A stretch of 64,000 nucleotides of DNA from Alisma plantago-aquatica (lineage: Eukaryota; Streptophyta; Magnoliopsida; Alismatales; Alismataceae). The stretch is taken from contig OY856409.1 of assembly GCA_963693085.1 (NCBI GenBank), positions 296,088,058 through 296,152,057 of the forward strand, given 5' to 3'. Position 1 is the stretch's first letter; every line of letters begins with the position of its first letter. Below are positions 46,718 to 59,390 of this stretch, piece after piece. A program made the translations under genes and the position numbers. Below the pieces are notes generated by a model. It did no database searches. It saw nothing but the letters and a program-made list of their open reading frames with translations, and was not told the DNA's origin.

Positions 46718-48283
46718 AGTCTCATGACCCTTCACTATTCCCTTCAGAGGTCGAGTGCAGTACGACCATCAATGCTTTGGCTCTGTCCAACCATCACAGT
46801 GTCTTGCCCGATCGGGCATCAGGGTACATATGTAGGATGAGTAATGGTGGGTAGAGTTTATCCACTGCATGAGGGTTAGATTAGGGCACTTGTCAGCCTA
46901 TATTATTGTCAGTCAATGAATTTAGGATTTCCATTAATGTACATGCACAAGACGAATATTGCAGCTCGATGCAATGTTTTTATTGGAGGGGCAGTGTGGG
47001 GTTTTTGTCGGTCATCACTGCACCAAGTCTGCTTGTCCATCAGGGGCTAATATAGAATAAATATCAAAGATGGGAGCAGGGTGATTGTTGGATAGGATTT
47101 TTGTCAGATGTCGATTGATGGAAAAGCTGAAGGGTCATCGGTTATCGAGCCCGACTTTTTGTCGAAAGGCCTAACATTGATGCTCGATGCTAGGTTGGAT
47201 ATTGGGATGACTTCTTGTTGGACCAAAATGATTCTCAAGAGTGCAAACCCACCTAGGGGGACTAGTGGTGTGGGAAAAAAATTGAATTTGCACCAATGAA
47301 GATGCCGCCCGATGAAGACATTAATCAATGAAGCCATGAATCGACAAAATTTTTGTCCATTTATAGTATTTTTTGGGTCCGATAATCGATTAGCGGGACC
47401 ATCATCTCCTATGCTGATGCATTTAGAGTGAAGCTCAAACCTTCCATGAAAACTAAGATTTTGGATCAAAATCCTATAATGTAATATAAAATCAAGAGAA
47501 CCTAAATGAAAGCTACTTCTAAAGTAAAATGATGGAACTAAGCTGAGAATGCAACTAAAACTAGGATGAACATGCATTCTTCACCTGCCATGCTTGGTCA
47601 AAATCCATAGCCACCCATGGGTCAACCCATTTAAGTCGAGTTTGGGTGATAAAATTTTCCACTCGCTCAAAATCACCCAAATTCATACCCACCCCCTTAG
47701 TTGCGGGTTTTATTTGTGACCCACCAGTGACTTAGTTCATAAAATAATTATAATATAAATATAATACAGTGTGATTCAAAAGACATGCCACACCCACACA
47801 TTTATCAAGGAGCCAAATGGCTTATGTGTAATAAAGACAATTTAAAGGCCATGATTTATATTTTTTGTTAATTTTTATGCTCATATCAATAAAGTAGTTA
47901 TGTTAATGAACATATAGTGTTTGACATATTTAAATTCAACTTGCAACAATTATATTCTCTGTATATTCAATTTTTGCGGTAGATAAACATAAGAACATGC
48001 TATATTGGAAAATTTTAGTGTTAGATGAAAAATATAATGTTACAATGGTGATATATTATGCTATTGGTGACACTTGTTTCATATATTTTCCAATTTTACA
48101 TTGCAATAGTTGGATGTTTTCTTTTTTCTCTTACAATTTTATGTTAAAACAGAGCAATATGTATTGCATTGTGTTCGACACCAAACACAACAATGGTTAC
48201 TCTTTTTCTTTTCAAATCATCTCCCTTCATTACAAGTTATTCATCACCATTGGTTGCTCAAACTTCTTTCTTATATAGGTCTT
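46718..48283. other. Relic LTR-like sequence and AT-rich filler
   Basis: Around 47389 'gattagcgggaccatcatctcct' resembles the Tat-like LTR at 14027 ('gactagcgggaccaccgtctcct'). Together with the TATA at 36861, this suggests the chromovirus jumped into an older LTR. The 157-codon minus frame at 47104-47577 shows no known domain. From 47600 come 'cacccatgggtcaaccca'-type repeats. Confidence 0.4.
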
Positions 48284-49170
48284 CTAGCCAAATTGAGCAC
48301 ACCTCAAAACTTGACCTAGCCTGGGAGGTTTCCAGCAGTCTCTTAGCAAGCATATCAACCAAGACATTGCAGCTTTTTTCCTGAAAATCAACTTGACATG
48401 TGGTAATCTTCTTAATACCCTCTTTGCAGCTTCTATCCGTCCCCTATAAAAACATGGGCATTGAATATTACCTTGGATATAATCCACGACTAATTTTGAA
48501 TCAAATTGAATGTAAACATTATCCCTCCCATTACCTTCATCTAAAACTCTTAGAGTAACATTAATTTCCACTTCAAATTGATCCACCCCAATGCTTGTCT
48601 TCATACCTCCATGCACCCAATATCCTCTATGATCCCTAATGATATAGTTGACACACAATTTGTCCGTCCCCTTGTCAACAACTGCATCAAACATAATTAA
48701 ATGATCCGCCCCTAGTGGGATCTCAAAGTGAGTATTACATTGTTCAGGCTTGTAATTTTGTACCACCTCCTCTTTGTCCCAAGCTCTTCTGATCTCTTGG
48801 CATGATGATTTGGATCGACCTACCGTCTTCATCAAGTTTCCTAGTTTGTTCTAAAAAACTTGTTCATTCTCTATCTTTGACAGAGTCCAACAGGTGGCTA
48901 CAAACAAAATACTCCAATCTATTTGAGTGTCATGAGTCTTCAAATTCATATCTAACCAGTCTGCCATATTATTATTTGCAAAGAAATTTGCTCTGTCAGG
49001 AGGTTTCAAGAATAACCAGCCCCCCTTTACTAAAATGCCAATCCCTGATCACATGTAAATATGATTCTATATCGTCTCCAAATCTCTCGCAACCCACACT
49101 TTCTAACATCTTCCTTAAAATTATTAATGAACAATCATACATATTGTTGTAAAGAAACAACAAGAGACAT
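48284..49170 (-). pseudogene. LINE 3' fragment with RNase H domain
   Basis: A 183-codon minus-strand frame (48835-48284) carries an RVT_3-type RNase H: MFDAVVDKGTDKLCVNYIIR, DHRGYWVHGGMK, YIQFDSKLVVDYIQGN. Upstream on the minus strand (49170-48836), with one stop, it reads NNNMADWLDMNLKTHD and SILFVATCWTLSKIENEQ, like the linker between the zinc-binding region and RNase H of plant L1 LINEs. RT is absent, so this is a fragment. The GYW/RDHRGY wording parallels the LINE at 16.1-20.9 kb, so the two may be related. Confidence 0.75.
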
Positions 49171-50236
49171 CTTTTTTATTTTACACACATTACATGGAAC
49201 CCATGGGTCGACCCGTAACCCATTGGGTTGGGTTAGGGTGTTTAATTACTCCACCCATCTAATATTAGATCTTTTTAACCCACACATACAATGATCCAAT
49301 CTAAACTCAAATACCCCCCCCCCCATTGACAGGTGTACATGACCTTACGACTCATTGTACAAGTCTTTAGGTTAAACCCATGACTCATGGCACACTTCTT
49401 AGTTTTACCTTTAAACTACTAAACTAGCTCACCACTTTGCCAAGAGGCTCACGATGTCGGGCAAGAATGACTATATAGTTGGCCAATCAAAATTGTACAC
49501 CCATACCCTTAGTAGTGAGGAGGGGTGTGGCATTCTAGTACGTGAAAAAAACTAATATAGTGGTTCCACAGGGGAAGATTCACTCCATGAGGCCTGTTGC
49601 GGATGATTGATCATCTTCTTATTTGTAAACTATTTAAAAAACATAGTACCACTATGCTCTTCGATTATTGTTGGGTACTTGAGTACTGCTACGCTCTTAG
49701 GATATGGTTAATGAGACTTTCTCCCTACGGCATACTTCAGGTGGTAATGGGTAGGGATTTTGAAAACTCACCCTGAACCGGCGTGACCCATGCCGACCTG
49801 GACTGGCCCAACCTAGATCCGAACTAGAGTTCCTCTTTGTAGATCAGGGACAACCCAACCTGCCCGTCCCATCTATGTATATACCCGATCCGACCCAACA
49901 TCAACTTATAGCATATATGATTAAGTGTTTGTCTTTCCGAAACAACAAGATCACAAAATTTTGTTTGATCAATAGGTTTATTTACCATTGCACAGGCTCG
50001 CACAACGGACATGTACATCTTCCAGACAATATCGTAGTGACCTGCCAGCAAGGCAGCAAGATCGCAAAAGTTGCTTCTTTCATGTCTACTACTTGTCTCG
50101 ATGTCTTCACCAGAAGAGACCAGTAGACAAATTCAACGAAGACAAACTATGGAAATCACATGCTAATCCCTGAAATTCGAACCACCGCTGGGCAGCAACT
50201 AACAAAAGCTTAGCATTTTTGCAAACCAAACAAGAT
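49171..50236. other. Gene-free stretch with polypyrimidine and 'cccaaccc' repeats
   Basis: It includes a run of about 13 C (49312-49324) and diverged 'gacccatgccgacctgg' and 'cccgatccgacccaac' motifs (49780-49890). No coding sequence is recognised. Confidence 0.5.
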
Positions 50237-50580
50237 TTAAGATCTCCTCTCTAAAATCGATAGAAATTTTAGGGGCAGGATAGGCATCAGATGGTCTCGA
50301 CAAAGGCCATGGTACCACTTGCTTGCTGGTGTTGTGGCGGCGTCGAGGCCCATGAAGTTCCTGTAGACAAATCCACTCATCAGGGTGATCCGAATCAAGT
50401 ACGAGGTCCCTCCTATCTGGACGGTGTAGAAGAGGCCCGAGCGGCAAGGGAATGCAGCTAGGTCCGTTGCGACATAGGCGTGGCAGAGGATGGCGGTGGA
50501 GTAGTATAGAGGGGACCGGAGGAGTGTGTCAGAGCAGTTGAGGTCACCGGGTAGTCCGCACGACAATGAAATGGCAAAAG
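50237..50580 (-). pseudogene. Malectin-like receptor-kinase ectodomain fragment
   Basis: The minus strand reads openly for about 105 codons from the edge of the copia LTR: SLSCGLPGDLNCSDTLL, then LAAFPCRSGLFYTVQIGG, then TSYLIR and FVYRNFMGLD. This parallels the malectin-like domain of LRR receptor kinases (CG.P..., L.SFPSG...CYT, GT.YLIR, F.YGNYDGLN). The segment is GC-rich and stop-free, unlike its surroundings. The kinase and LRR parts are absent. The open frame continues into the copia LTR (to 51037), but that part is LTR, not gene. Identification rests on motif spacing only. Confidence 0.4.
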
Positions 50581-51236
50581 TGTTATTCACAGTGGACACA
50601 AATAGGATTTTTAAACAAGAAATCGTTACGGAACTCGTGATGTGCAAAATACATGGCTTTAACAGTATTTCTGTTTTATTTAGACAACGTATGCGTGTAG
50701 TAAATGGTGCGGCAATTACTCTCTCAGGATACATCAACAATCTAAAGTAGTGATGCGCACAAATGACGTAGCAAAATAGAGAGAAAAATGTTTCCAATAG
50801 TTTTGAAAGATTTATTTTATAGAATACTGAGTGGGCAGTTGAGAAACGAAAGGATGCAAGCAAGCAGTTGCGTTTGAGATTGGACTCTTGCAAATGTGAT
50901 TTGAAAAAATGTAACACATGTTGCAAATCTTCACATGGCCCAAGTTGCAAAAGAAAGCCAGGGCCATACCCACACAAAGAGCCCCAGAAAGCGAGATTAA
51001 CACCCCTCTTGTGCGTGGGATCAAAGTTCACCAACACACACCGTTAAAGAGTTTTCGGATCAAGCCGACCCAAACTAAGTTGGGTTGTCCCACCATGCGC
51101 GTGCGAAGCCCATATCGCATTGTGGTCTTCAATTATCCAATGGATAAGGAATCACATATAAGGAGAGAAGTTACGTAACTCCCCCATATGGGACTAAAGT
51201 TCTTCCAGTTGTATTTGAAATACAACAAACATAACA
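50581..51236 (-). repeat. 3' LTR (left copy) of the old copia element
   Basis: The LTR is 656 bp. The minus strand starts TGTTATGTTTG after a polypurine tract (minus AATTAGTGGGAGAT, 51237-51250). It shares long diverged blocks with the right copy, for example 'caaaatagagagaaaaatgtt' at 50771 and 56035. Confidence 0.8.
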
Positions 51237-51699
51237 ATCTCCCACTAATTTAAAAAAATATATATTAAACTTCGAATAAGAGCTCACTGGAAGAATTAAA
51301 TAAATGACATGTATAAACTTTAGTAGAACTAGGTTCCTTGAACTAAAGTATAGAGTAGATGTGCGTAAACCGTAGAGAGTTGGTAAAACTATGTTCTTGA
51401 ACCAATTCCCCTTTTATCTGATATGAGACACATTACTCACATGACATCCGTAAAATCAATTACTATTATTGTGGTTTGACGCTTTTAGGCCATGCACATA
51501 CTGAGAATATTCATGAGTGCTCTAGAGATTTATCAAATCTCAACAGGAGCAGTACTACTCCATACTCATATAGTTGGACGTTCATCAAGTATATATTGCA
51601 GTTGTATACACCACCATTAATGAATATGAAATCCATTAGGAAAAATATATTCATCTTCATCACTGTAAATTATTGTTTACGTAATAAGAATAAGATACA

Positions 51700-54600
51700 A
51701 AATGTTACAATACATTGAGTTGTCTACTGACTTAGTTTTTCCCATTGAACCTCCTCGGGATCATTATTCATGAAGGTTGGATATTCATCACTTTGACTTC
51801 TGATATGGGTATAATCTCATTCTCCTCAGTGTGTTGCTCACTAATCTTCGACTTAATAGCTTTCTTAGAGGATCAGTCAAGTTTAATTTTGACTTTATGT
51901 AATCCATTAAGATTATGCTATCACATATAAGCTATCTCACAATATCATATTGTAAACAAATATGTCTACTCTTCTAATTATAATCTTTGTTTTTAGCTTC
52001 TAATTATAATATTTTCTTGGTGGATTTACAAGACACAACACTTCTATCCATGGTGAAAATGTGGCCACTTGTAAATTTTGATTCATTTGAATTAGAAATC
52101 AAATTGGCATTACAATATCCTTCTAGCACAGTTGGAGATCTACAAAAAAAGTCCATGATTAATCATGTCTTTTAGGTATCTTAAAATCCTATGTAGAGCA
52201 TCCTAATGACCCTTATTATGATTTTGAGTATATTTACTTAATCTCCCTATTGTACATGTTAGATCTGGATGGGTACTATTTATTAAGCACATCAGGCTCC
52301 CAATTGCTTGTGCACACTGACTTATTCAACAATACCACTTTTATTTTTTTAATATTGCAATTAGAACTAAAAGGTGTATTTAGTCGCTTATTGTCAAACA
52401 TTGAATTTTTTCTTTGAGTATTTTCTCAACATAATTTTCTTGAGAGAGAACAATGCAATCATCCCTTTTAAGAAGTTTAATTCCCAAAATTATATGTACT
52501 TCTCCATATCTTTCATGTCATAATTAGAAGCCAAGAAACTTTTTGTACTATTTATGATATCAAAATTAGTGCAAAAAATAAGCATGCCATCTACATAAAG
52601 ACATACAACAACATAATCTGAATTATCAACATAAAAAATATATTTGTCTCCTTCATTTATATGGAACCCATATGATATAATGACTTATTAAATTTCTCAC
52701 GCCATTTTAGGCACTTATTTCAAGTCATAAAAGGATTTGATTAGTCTATAGACCATATGTTTTTTTAACAACATAACCTTCTATTTGATCTTTATAAATT
52801 TCTTCATCTCAATCTCTATTCAAAAAGGTAGTTTTGACATCCATTTTATGTATAATTATTTTCTTAATAGATGTCAAAGCAATTAAAATGTTGATTGAAG
52901 AAATTCTAGTTACTGGAGAAAAATTATCAAAATAGTCAATATCTTTTTGTTATTTATATTCCTTGGCAACTAATCAAGCTTTTTTTTATATACAGTCCTA
53001 TCAATTTTTAATTTTCTTTGGAATATCTACTTACATCCTATTGGTTTGGTGCATGGTGGAAGATCCCAAATCCCATGTGTGATTAGATAATATAGATTCA
53101 ATCTTACTATTAATTGCTTCCTTCTATAAGGTGGAATCAGATGAATTAATAGAATCATTATAAGATTGAGGGTCATTATTTATAATAAAGGAATAGAAGT
53201 CATCATTAAGATTTTTTTTCCTTCCTCATCCTAGTAGATCTTCTAGGTTCTACATGATCAATTTCTAAAACATCATTAGCATCGGATGTACTAGGCACAT
53301 TCTCAAAAATTCTATTTTAAGGATTAGACATTTTTTCATAGGGGTGTTCATAGGGAAATTATGCTTAAAAAATTCAGCATTTTTAGGTTCAACAATAGTC
53401 TTAGGTTCCACAATATTATTGCTACCTCTAAGAATCAAGAATCTATATTTTGTATTTTGAGCATAACCTATAAAAATACCATCTAGAGTTCTAGATCTTA
53501 ATTTTTGTTTTTTAGGTTCAGTTAATAAGACTTTAGCTAAACACTCTCACACTTTAAGATATTTTAAATTAGGAGGATATCCTTTCCATAGTTCATATAA
53601 AGTCTTGCTCGTCTTCCTACTATGAATGAGATTTTAAAGAAAACAAGATAATAAAATCACTTCCCGCTACAAGTTGTTGGGTGCTCCTAATTTAATTAAA
53701 ATAGAATTTGTCATCTCTTCTAAATTTCTATTTTTACATTTAGAAATCTCATTTAATTGAGACAAATAAGGAGGAGTACATTCATGTATAATCCCATAAG
53801 ATATACAGAAATCATTGAATGGAGAACAATCATATGCACCACCTCTATTTGAGAAAAAGACATTTTATATTCCTATTAAATTAATTTTCTACTTCTATTT
53901 AACATTTAACAAACATCTCAAAGCTTCATCTTTTGAATGTAATTAGTATAATTTTATATAGCGTGAGAAATCATCTACAAATATGATATAGAACCTTTTC
54001 TCACCTCTAGATAAATTTTCTTTTAAATCTCTAAGACCGGTGTGCACTAAATTAGGTAATTTAGAATCTCTATGTAGAATTTGAGGATACAGTTTTTTTG
54101 TGATTTAGTTTCAGTGCATACTTGACAATTATTATTTAAAACAACAACACCATGTATATCTTTTGGCGAACCTAAATATTTCATGCATTGTACATATTTG
54201 AATTTAACATGTCCAAGTCTATTGTGCCACATCAAAGGAGTCTGTAGTGGAAGAAGAAGGGAAAATTTCATTAATAGAAGAGTTTGACATATTAAGAAGA
54301 AAAAGGCTATTTGAATAATGCCCCATTCCCAAATAGTCCTATGACTTAGAAAGAATGACCTTATTTTATTCAGAAGACACCTTGACCCCAAACTCAACAA
54401 GTTGAGAGACATAGATCAAATTAATCCTATTATCTGGAATGTACATCACATCTTTAACCAACATGATTTTCCAAAAGTCACCTTGATCATGACGTTGTCC
54501 TTTCCGGTCACAGGAGAAGCACTTAAGTTTCCCATGACAACCTTATATGGGAATGTGGATCCAGGGTAGAAATTATAGAATCAAGACTACCCAAAATAAA

Positions 54601-55200
54601 TACTGGGATTAGGATAAGAATAATCAAATAAATAGTTAGAAAAAATTTTCTTATTTAAATATTACATTATAACATTACATTATAATGTAATATTTAAATA
54701 GTAGTAACTTCCATTTATTTTTTTCATTTTATGTTCTTTTCTTCTAAATGAGTTATCCTCTCCTACTTCTGAGTAGGTCATGAAAATATCTCTATTGCCA
54801 CTAATGTGGCAACTAGCTCCGGAGTCAATGATCCAATCATGATGCTTAAATAATCCCATGCTGACCAAGTCGATGAATTCCACAATATTGGTTGTTGGTT
54901 CCTTAGAATCTTAGACCACTTCCTTCTTCGTATGGCTGAATTTATGAGAGGTGCTTCTTATTAATGTCTTTGTTGCCTTTACTTTTATTATTATCATTTT
55001 GTTTTCTTTTCTTATACTTCTAGTGATTTTTATATTGATCAAAAGAATTATTATTTTACTTAACTTCATTGTTAACCAAGTATGTGACAACTCTTTATTC
55101 AAATTATAATTTTCTCTGGTACAGATTTGATCTTCAAGACAGATATGTATTATTACATCATCCAATGACATTGTCTCTCTTTTATATTTTAAATTATTCT
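51700..55200 (-). pseudogene. Copia gag-pol remnant
   Basis: Minus-strand reading: a gag tail (55171 on, SLDDVIIHICLEDQICTREN); protease at 54883-54700 with WIIDSGASCHISG; the gag-pre-integrase zinc finger at 54250-54100 with WHNRLGHVKFKYVQC and NNCQVC (HHCC pattern); integrase C-terminal at 53620-53430 with LYELWKGYPPNLKYLKV and RTLDGIFIGYAQNTKYRFL; and RT near 52620-52560 with DYVVVCLYVDGMLIF (YVDD changed to YVDG). Stops and frameshifts separate all blocks. RNase H is too decayed to place. Confidence 0.8.
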
Positions 55201-55773
55201 TGCAATATCTTCAAGAACTAGGTAATTTTTTAATTAAAGACCCAAAAATGAAAGACCCAGAAAGTGATTTTTTTTTCACTTTTTAAGTCGTCAAGTAAGA
55301 TTGGAAAATTATGAATTTGAGTTGTAATTTCTTTATCTCCACTCATATAAGAATTTGGAGAATTTAAAACAATAATTTTTTAGGGTAGAAGCCTCTTCCC
55401 GAATGTATTTCTTATTGAGGATTTTCTAAATTTTAGATGATTGGAAAGTATGCATCAAATAATTGATTAGATATCATACTTAGAATAACATGTCAACAAA
55501 GAAAAATACAATTTGGTCTTTCTCAATAAAAAAAAGTCATTTTTAGGCTTTGTTACATTTGAAAATTCTAAAAGCAGTAAAAACTTTTTCCAGCCAACGA
55601 CAATAATGCAATCCATTGAAAGGTTTGACTTTCATAACATCAGGCAAAGGTATTTATAAAATAGTCAAACAGTATAAAATTGATTGTTAGAAGTGGACAT
55701 CCTCCCATGTGTAGATAGGATTTCAAGACCTTCTATATTCGTACCCATCATATTACACATATACTCTTAAGAT

Positions 55774-58700
55774 TTTTATTCACAATGGATACAAACATAA
55801 ATTTAAATAAGAAATTGTTACCAAACTCATTGAGGCATGCGGAATGCACTGTTTGTAAGAGTTTTTTTGCCTTACTCAGACAACGTTTGCTGGTGCAGCA
55901 ATAAACGGTGTGGCAACCACTCTCCCAACATACATCAATAACTAGAGTAGCCATGCGTGTACGCATGTGTCACATTCTCCGGTGAACACCAATTCATCAT
56001 TCTTCTAGTAATCATAAAGACAACAACGACACAACAAAATAGAGAGAAAAATGTTTTGGAGTTATGAAAGATGCTAACTTGTCTTTATTTTATAGAACGC
56101 TGAGTGGACAGTTGGTAAATGAAAGAATGCGAGTGAGCAGTTGCGTTTGCGATTGGGCTCTTCCAAATGTACTTTGAAAAGATACAACACATGTTGAAAA
56201 TCTTCACGTGGGCCAAGTAGCAAAAAGAAGTCGGGACCGCGCTCACGCTAGAAGCCTCGGAAAGCGAGATTTGCAACCCCTACAAGCGGGGTGCGACGTG
56301 CGCCGACACGCCATGTTAGAAGAATTTCTAAATCAGGCAGCCCATACCCAGTTAGGCCCCAACCATGTGCGTACGTCGGAGAAGGCCAAAGATGCATCTG
56401 AATCTAGAACCTGGGCGACAGGTTGGGAGGTAATATTGAACAGATAAAATTGCTTATACAGAGGAAACCAAAATAATTCCTTGTTGAAAGACCGTGTCCC
56501 TTGTGGTCCTAAATTACCCAATAGATTAATAATCATATATATGGAGGAGAGAAGTTATATAACTCTCCTATTTGAGATTAACTAGCAAACTGGCACGTGC
56601 CAAGCACGTGATACTCAATTGATTATTAAGATGCCATTTTTTAGATAAATAAGCATATACATTGGCATATTCACAATATACATAAGTGATTTTCATGCAA
56701 TGGTTTTTTTTTACATCACACACCATAGAAACTATACTCTTCATATTTACACAAAATAGTACTTAAATAGTCTAACATTTATGTCTATCAAAATGACATT
56801 CATGTCATCCACCACACACTGTGAATTGAAACATCTTTTATTAAAAGTGTACTTTTAGTATGTACACAACACATTATCAATGCAATTTAATACTTGATTC
56901 TACGTTCTTCATTAAACTTTCAACAAATTTAGTTAAATGAAGTATTAATATATTTTTTTGTTAGTAATTTATGATAAGATGCATTCTTATAACTTGAATT
57001 TTCCACTCCCGAATGAGATCAAATCATACCTATGCGAAAAATCACAAAACTTACACTAATATGTGAATATATGTATTTCAAAAACACTACTTGATTGAGG
57101 GTCATTTATATTTCCTGAGGGTCATTTATATTTCACGTTGATAGAGAAAAAAACTATGTATTTTCCAACCAAGATAGTGTGTGTTGTTTCACTACCATTC
57201 TGTAACTAAAGATATAAAACACATCTGGTATGATTTAAGTCAAGTAAGAAAAAAAATCAAAGTTGTATACTATGAAGAAAAAAAATGCAAATTTGGTCAC
57301 TAAAATTTAGCATTAGATTCTTTATAACAATATTGCGGGAGTAGTGTATAATATAATCAATATTAATCTTCTTGTTGTAGTTATTGCAAGTCATATGTGA
57401 TGGCTCATATTGATTGTAAATAGTGGTTTAAGTTGCATGTACTAGAAAAAATTATATTTTCTTAATAGATGATGGTATGTTAGTTGCAAACAAAAGAAAA
57501 ATATTTTAATGTCTTATGAAACATATTCCTAGATGATGTGTAATAGCATTTAAGATGCAAAAGGTATGCACATTGGGGTGGGTGTATTCGATTAGAGCTT
57601 TGTCATGAGTATTGTTGAGAATCATAATTTATAGCAAGAAAATGTTTCTATTGATATCATGTTACAATTGTATAGTAAAAGAAATATATAAGTAGGACCT
57701 CAATTTTTGTAGGTGTAGAATTTTGATTCCTATTGTTTGTTTGCATAATTATTTATAAGAATCTTAATGATTATAATTGTATTTAACTATAAGCAAAATA
57801 TTAGGTATTGAGTTGTGAAACAAATATAAGAAACAATAGCATGACTTCTGGAATCAACACGGAATACATTTCACAGTTGGAGGCACCATCGCCTCATGTA
57901 CAGATATCCTGATCTCATTTACAATTGGAAAAGAACGGCAGTTGTTTGACTATAGGGCCCTATTAAATCTCCACTATCCTATCCCATACGTCTTCCTAAA
58001 ACACACATTTTCCAAGTATATGATCATTTTTCATCATAAGAGACTGCGTCCCAGGTAGGTATTCCGCTGATCGATAATTAAAATTGATTATATAATAGGC
58101 CAGACACGTTTTGTAATCTGTTGTGTACTATAAAAATTTGTCCCGTTCAAGACCCACAATATAATTGCCAACAACGTAAACATAGGAGAACAATGTGCTT
58201 TGAGCAAACGAAGAAAGATCATAACTTTTAGATACATAGAAGTTCAAATCATTCCAGCAATAATTTCAAAAAAACTTGGCAGATGAGTACCACGAAGATG
58301 AAGAAGTTAGGTAGTTCAGTATAAGATCTTCAAATGAAAATAAGAGCTAAGAAAGAATGGTAGCCGTGTGAGTGTGTAATAATTCTATCAAAATTCTACA
58401 GCTTATCTACTATAATTAACATGTTATATACATAGTTACTCTTGATCTTATTTTCTTACTTATCCTTATTGGTTGCAGAAAAAGATACATATACAAAAGG
58501 TAAGCAAATAAAATAAATCTAACGGTGGGAAATCACAGTTTTAAATAAGATAGAAACTCATCAACTTCGATATCAAAAAGCTTGAGCTTATCTGTTGAAA
58601 AAGCAAAAAAAAAAAATTCTAAAAACATAAAACCACAAAAGTAGCTACAAACAATACAATAAAAGTTAAAAAAAAACACAGAGCAGCTGTAAGAAAAGCA

Positions 58701-58776
58701 GCTGAAACTCCCTCTTATTATAGGGGAAATATAGAAACTCTTCCTTTTCTATTTGAAATACCAAAAAAATATAATA
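55774..58776 (-). repeat. 5' LTR (right copy) of the old copia, split by a Helitron
   Basis: 55774-56581 matches the left LTR up to 'gagattaa'. The remaining LTR end ('aactcttccttttctatttg...', 58736-58776) matches the left copy's 'aagttcttccagttgtattt...'. No primer-binding site is visible left of 55774. Confidence 0.7.
56582..58735 (-). mobile_element. Non-autonomous Helitron-like element
   Basis: On the minus strand it begins TCTATATTTCCCC (58735) and ends CACGTGC-TTG-GCACGTG hairpin, 8 nt, CTAG (56582), followed by T. A short hairpin a few bases before CTRR is the defining Helitron 3' end. The insertion is precise: removing it restores the copia LTR without a target duplication, again as in Helitrons. 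No Rep/helicase coding is seen. The interior is AT-rich with a somewhat GC-richer part at 57840-58060 of unknown origin. Confidence 0.7.
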
Positions 58777-59390
58777 AGAAATGTTCACTGTCGGCGCACT
58801 AGTAACTTGGTCTCTATAAATAGATGGGATTATGAGGGTTGGGTAAACCTAATAGGGATCTATGCTAAGGCATCAGGTAATGGCATATTGGCAGCTCTCC
58901 ACAGTAGCTTCTCTTGTTGTGATAAGAAAGGAAAACTAGTACCGAGAAAGCCTAAAGAAAGAGGGTATGGCCCACTTAATACCCAAACACTAATTGACGT
59001 CTGCAATCCTTGCTCAACCCTACCCACATTAGACCTAAATTTTCAGACTGCACTAGGGTAGGATAAAACTACCACCCCTACTTCACACCTATGATTCTAA
59101 CAGTTTAGGGAATTATATTTTCTAAAGCCTAAATGGATATATGGTGAGTAATGATTCGGGAAACCCTAATCGAGACTGAATCAAGGTTAATGTGACATTT
59201 TAAAATGCCATAGATTGACATGGAGTCATATTCCAATGACTTTATCTGGTTGAGGTAAGTTTAAGAAGTCAAATCTTACCTTTGACTTGTATGGTTAATA
59301 TCTATAAAAACATTTAAAAAGCCCTCAGCACAAATTTAGCCTTAGATTTAAGCTAGTCATGTCTCCTAACTAACCTTCATGAAAAATCAA
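58777..59390 (+). other. Gene-free stretch with a TATA-like box
   Basis: TATAAATAG (58816) is followed by a 102-codon frame without known domains. It might be a piece of another retroelement leader. Confidence 0.35.

Larger units (their letters stand above)
50581..58776 (-). mobile_element. Old Ty1/copia element with a Helitron in one LTR
   Basis: The left LTR (50581-51236) has ends TGTTAT/ATAACA. The right LTR starts at 55774 and runs to 58776, interrupted by 2.15 kb at 56582-58735. On the minus strand the interior shows protease, integrase and RT in copia order. The LTRs are strongly diverged (many differences per 100 bp), so the insertion is old. The flanks (aaaag on the left, agaaa on the right) do not form a clean duplication. 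Confidence 0.8.

Noticed and set aside
47104..47577. 157-codon minus-strand ORF as a gene
   Set aside because: No recognisable domain, unusual composition, and neighbouring sequence resembles an LTR relic.
50237..51037. 266-codon minus-strand ORF as one gene
   Set aside because: Its first half is the left copia LTR, with a diverged counterpart in the right LTR (56085-56276 frame); only the part below 50580 is gene-like.
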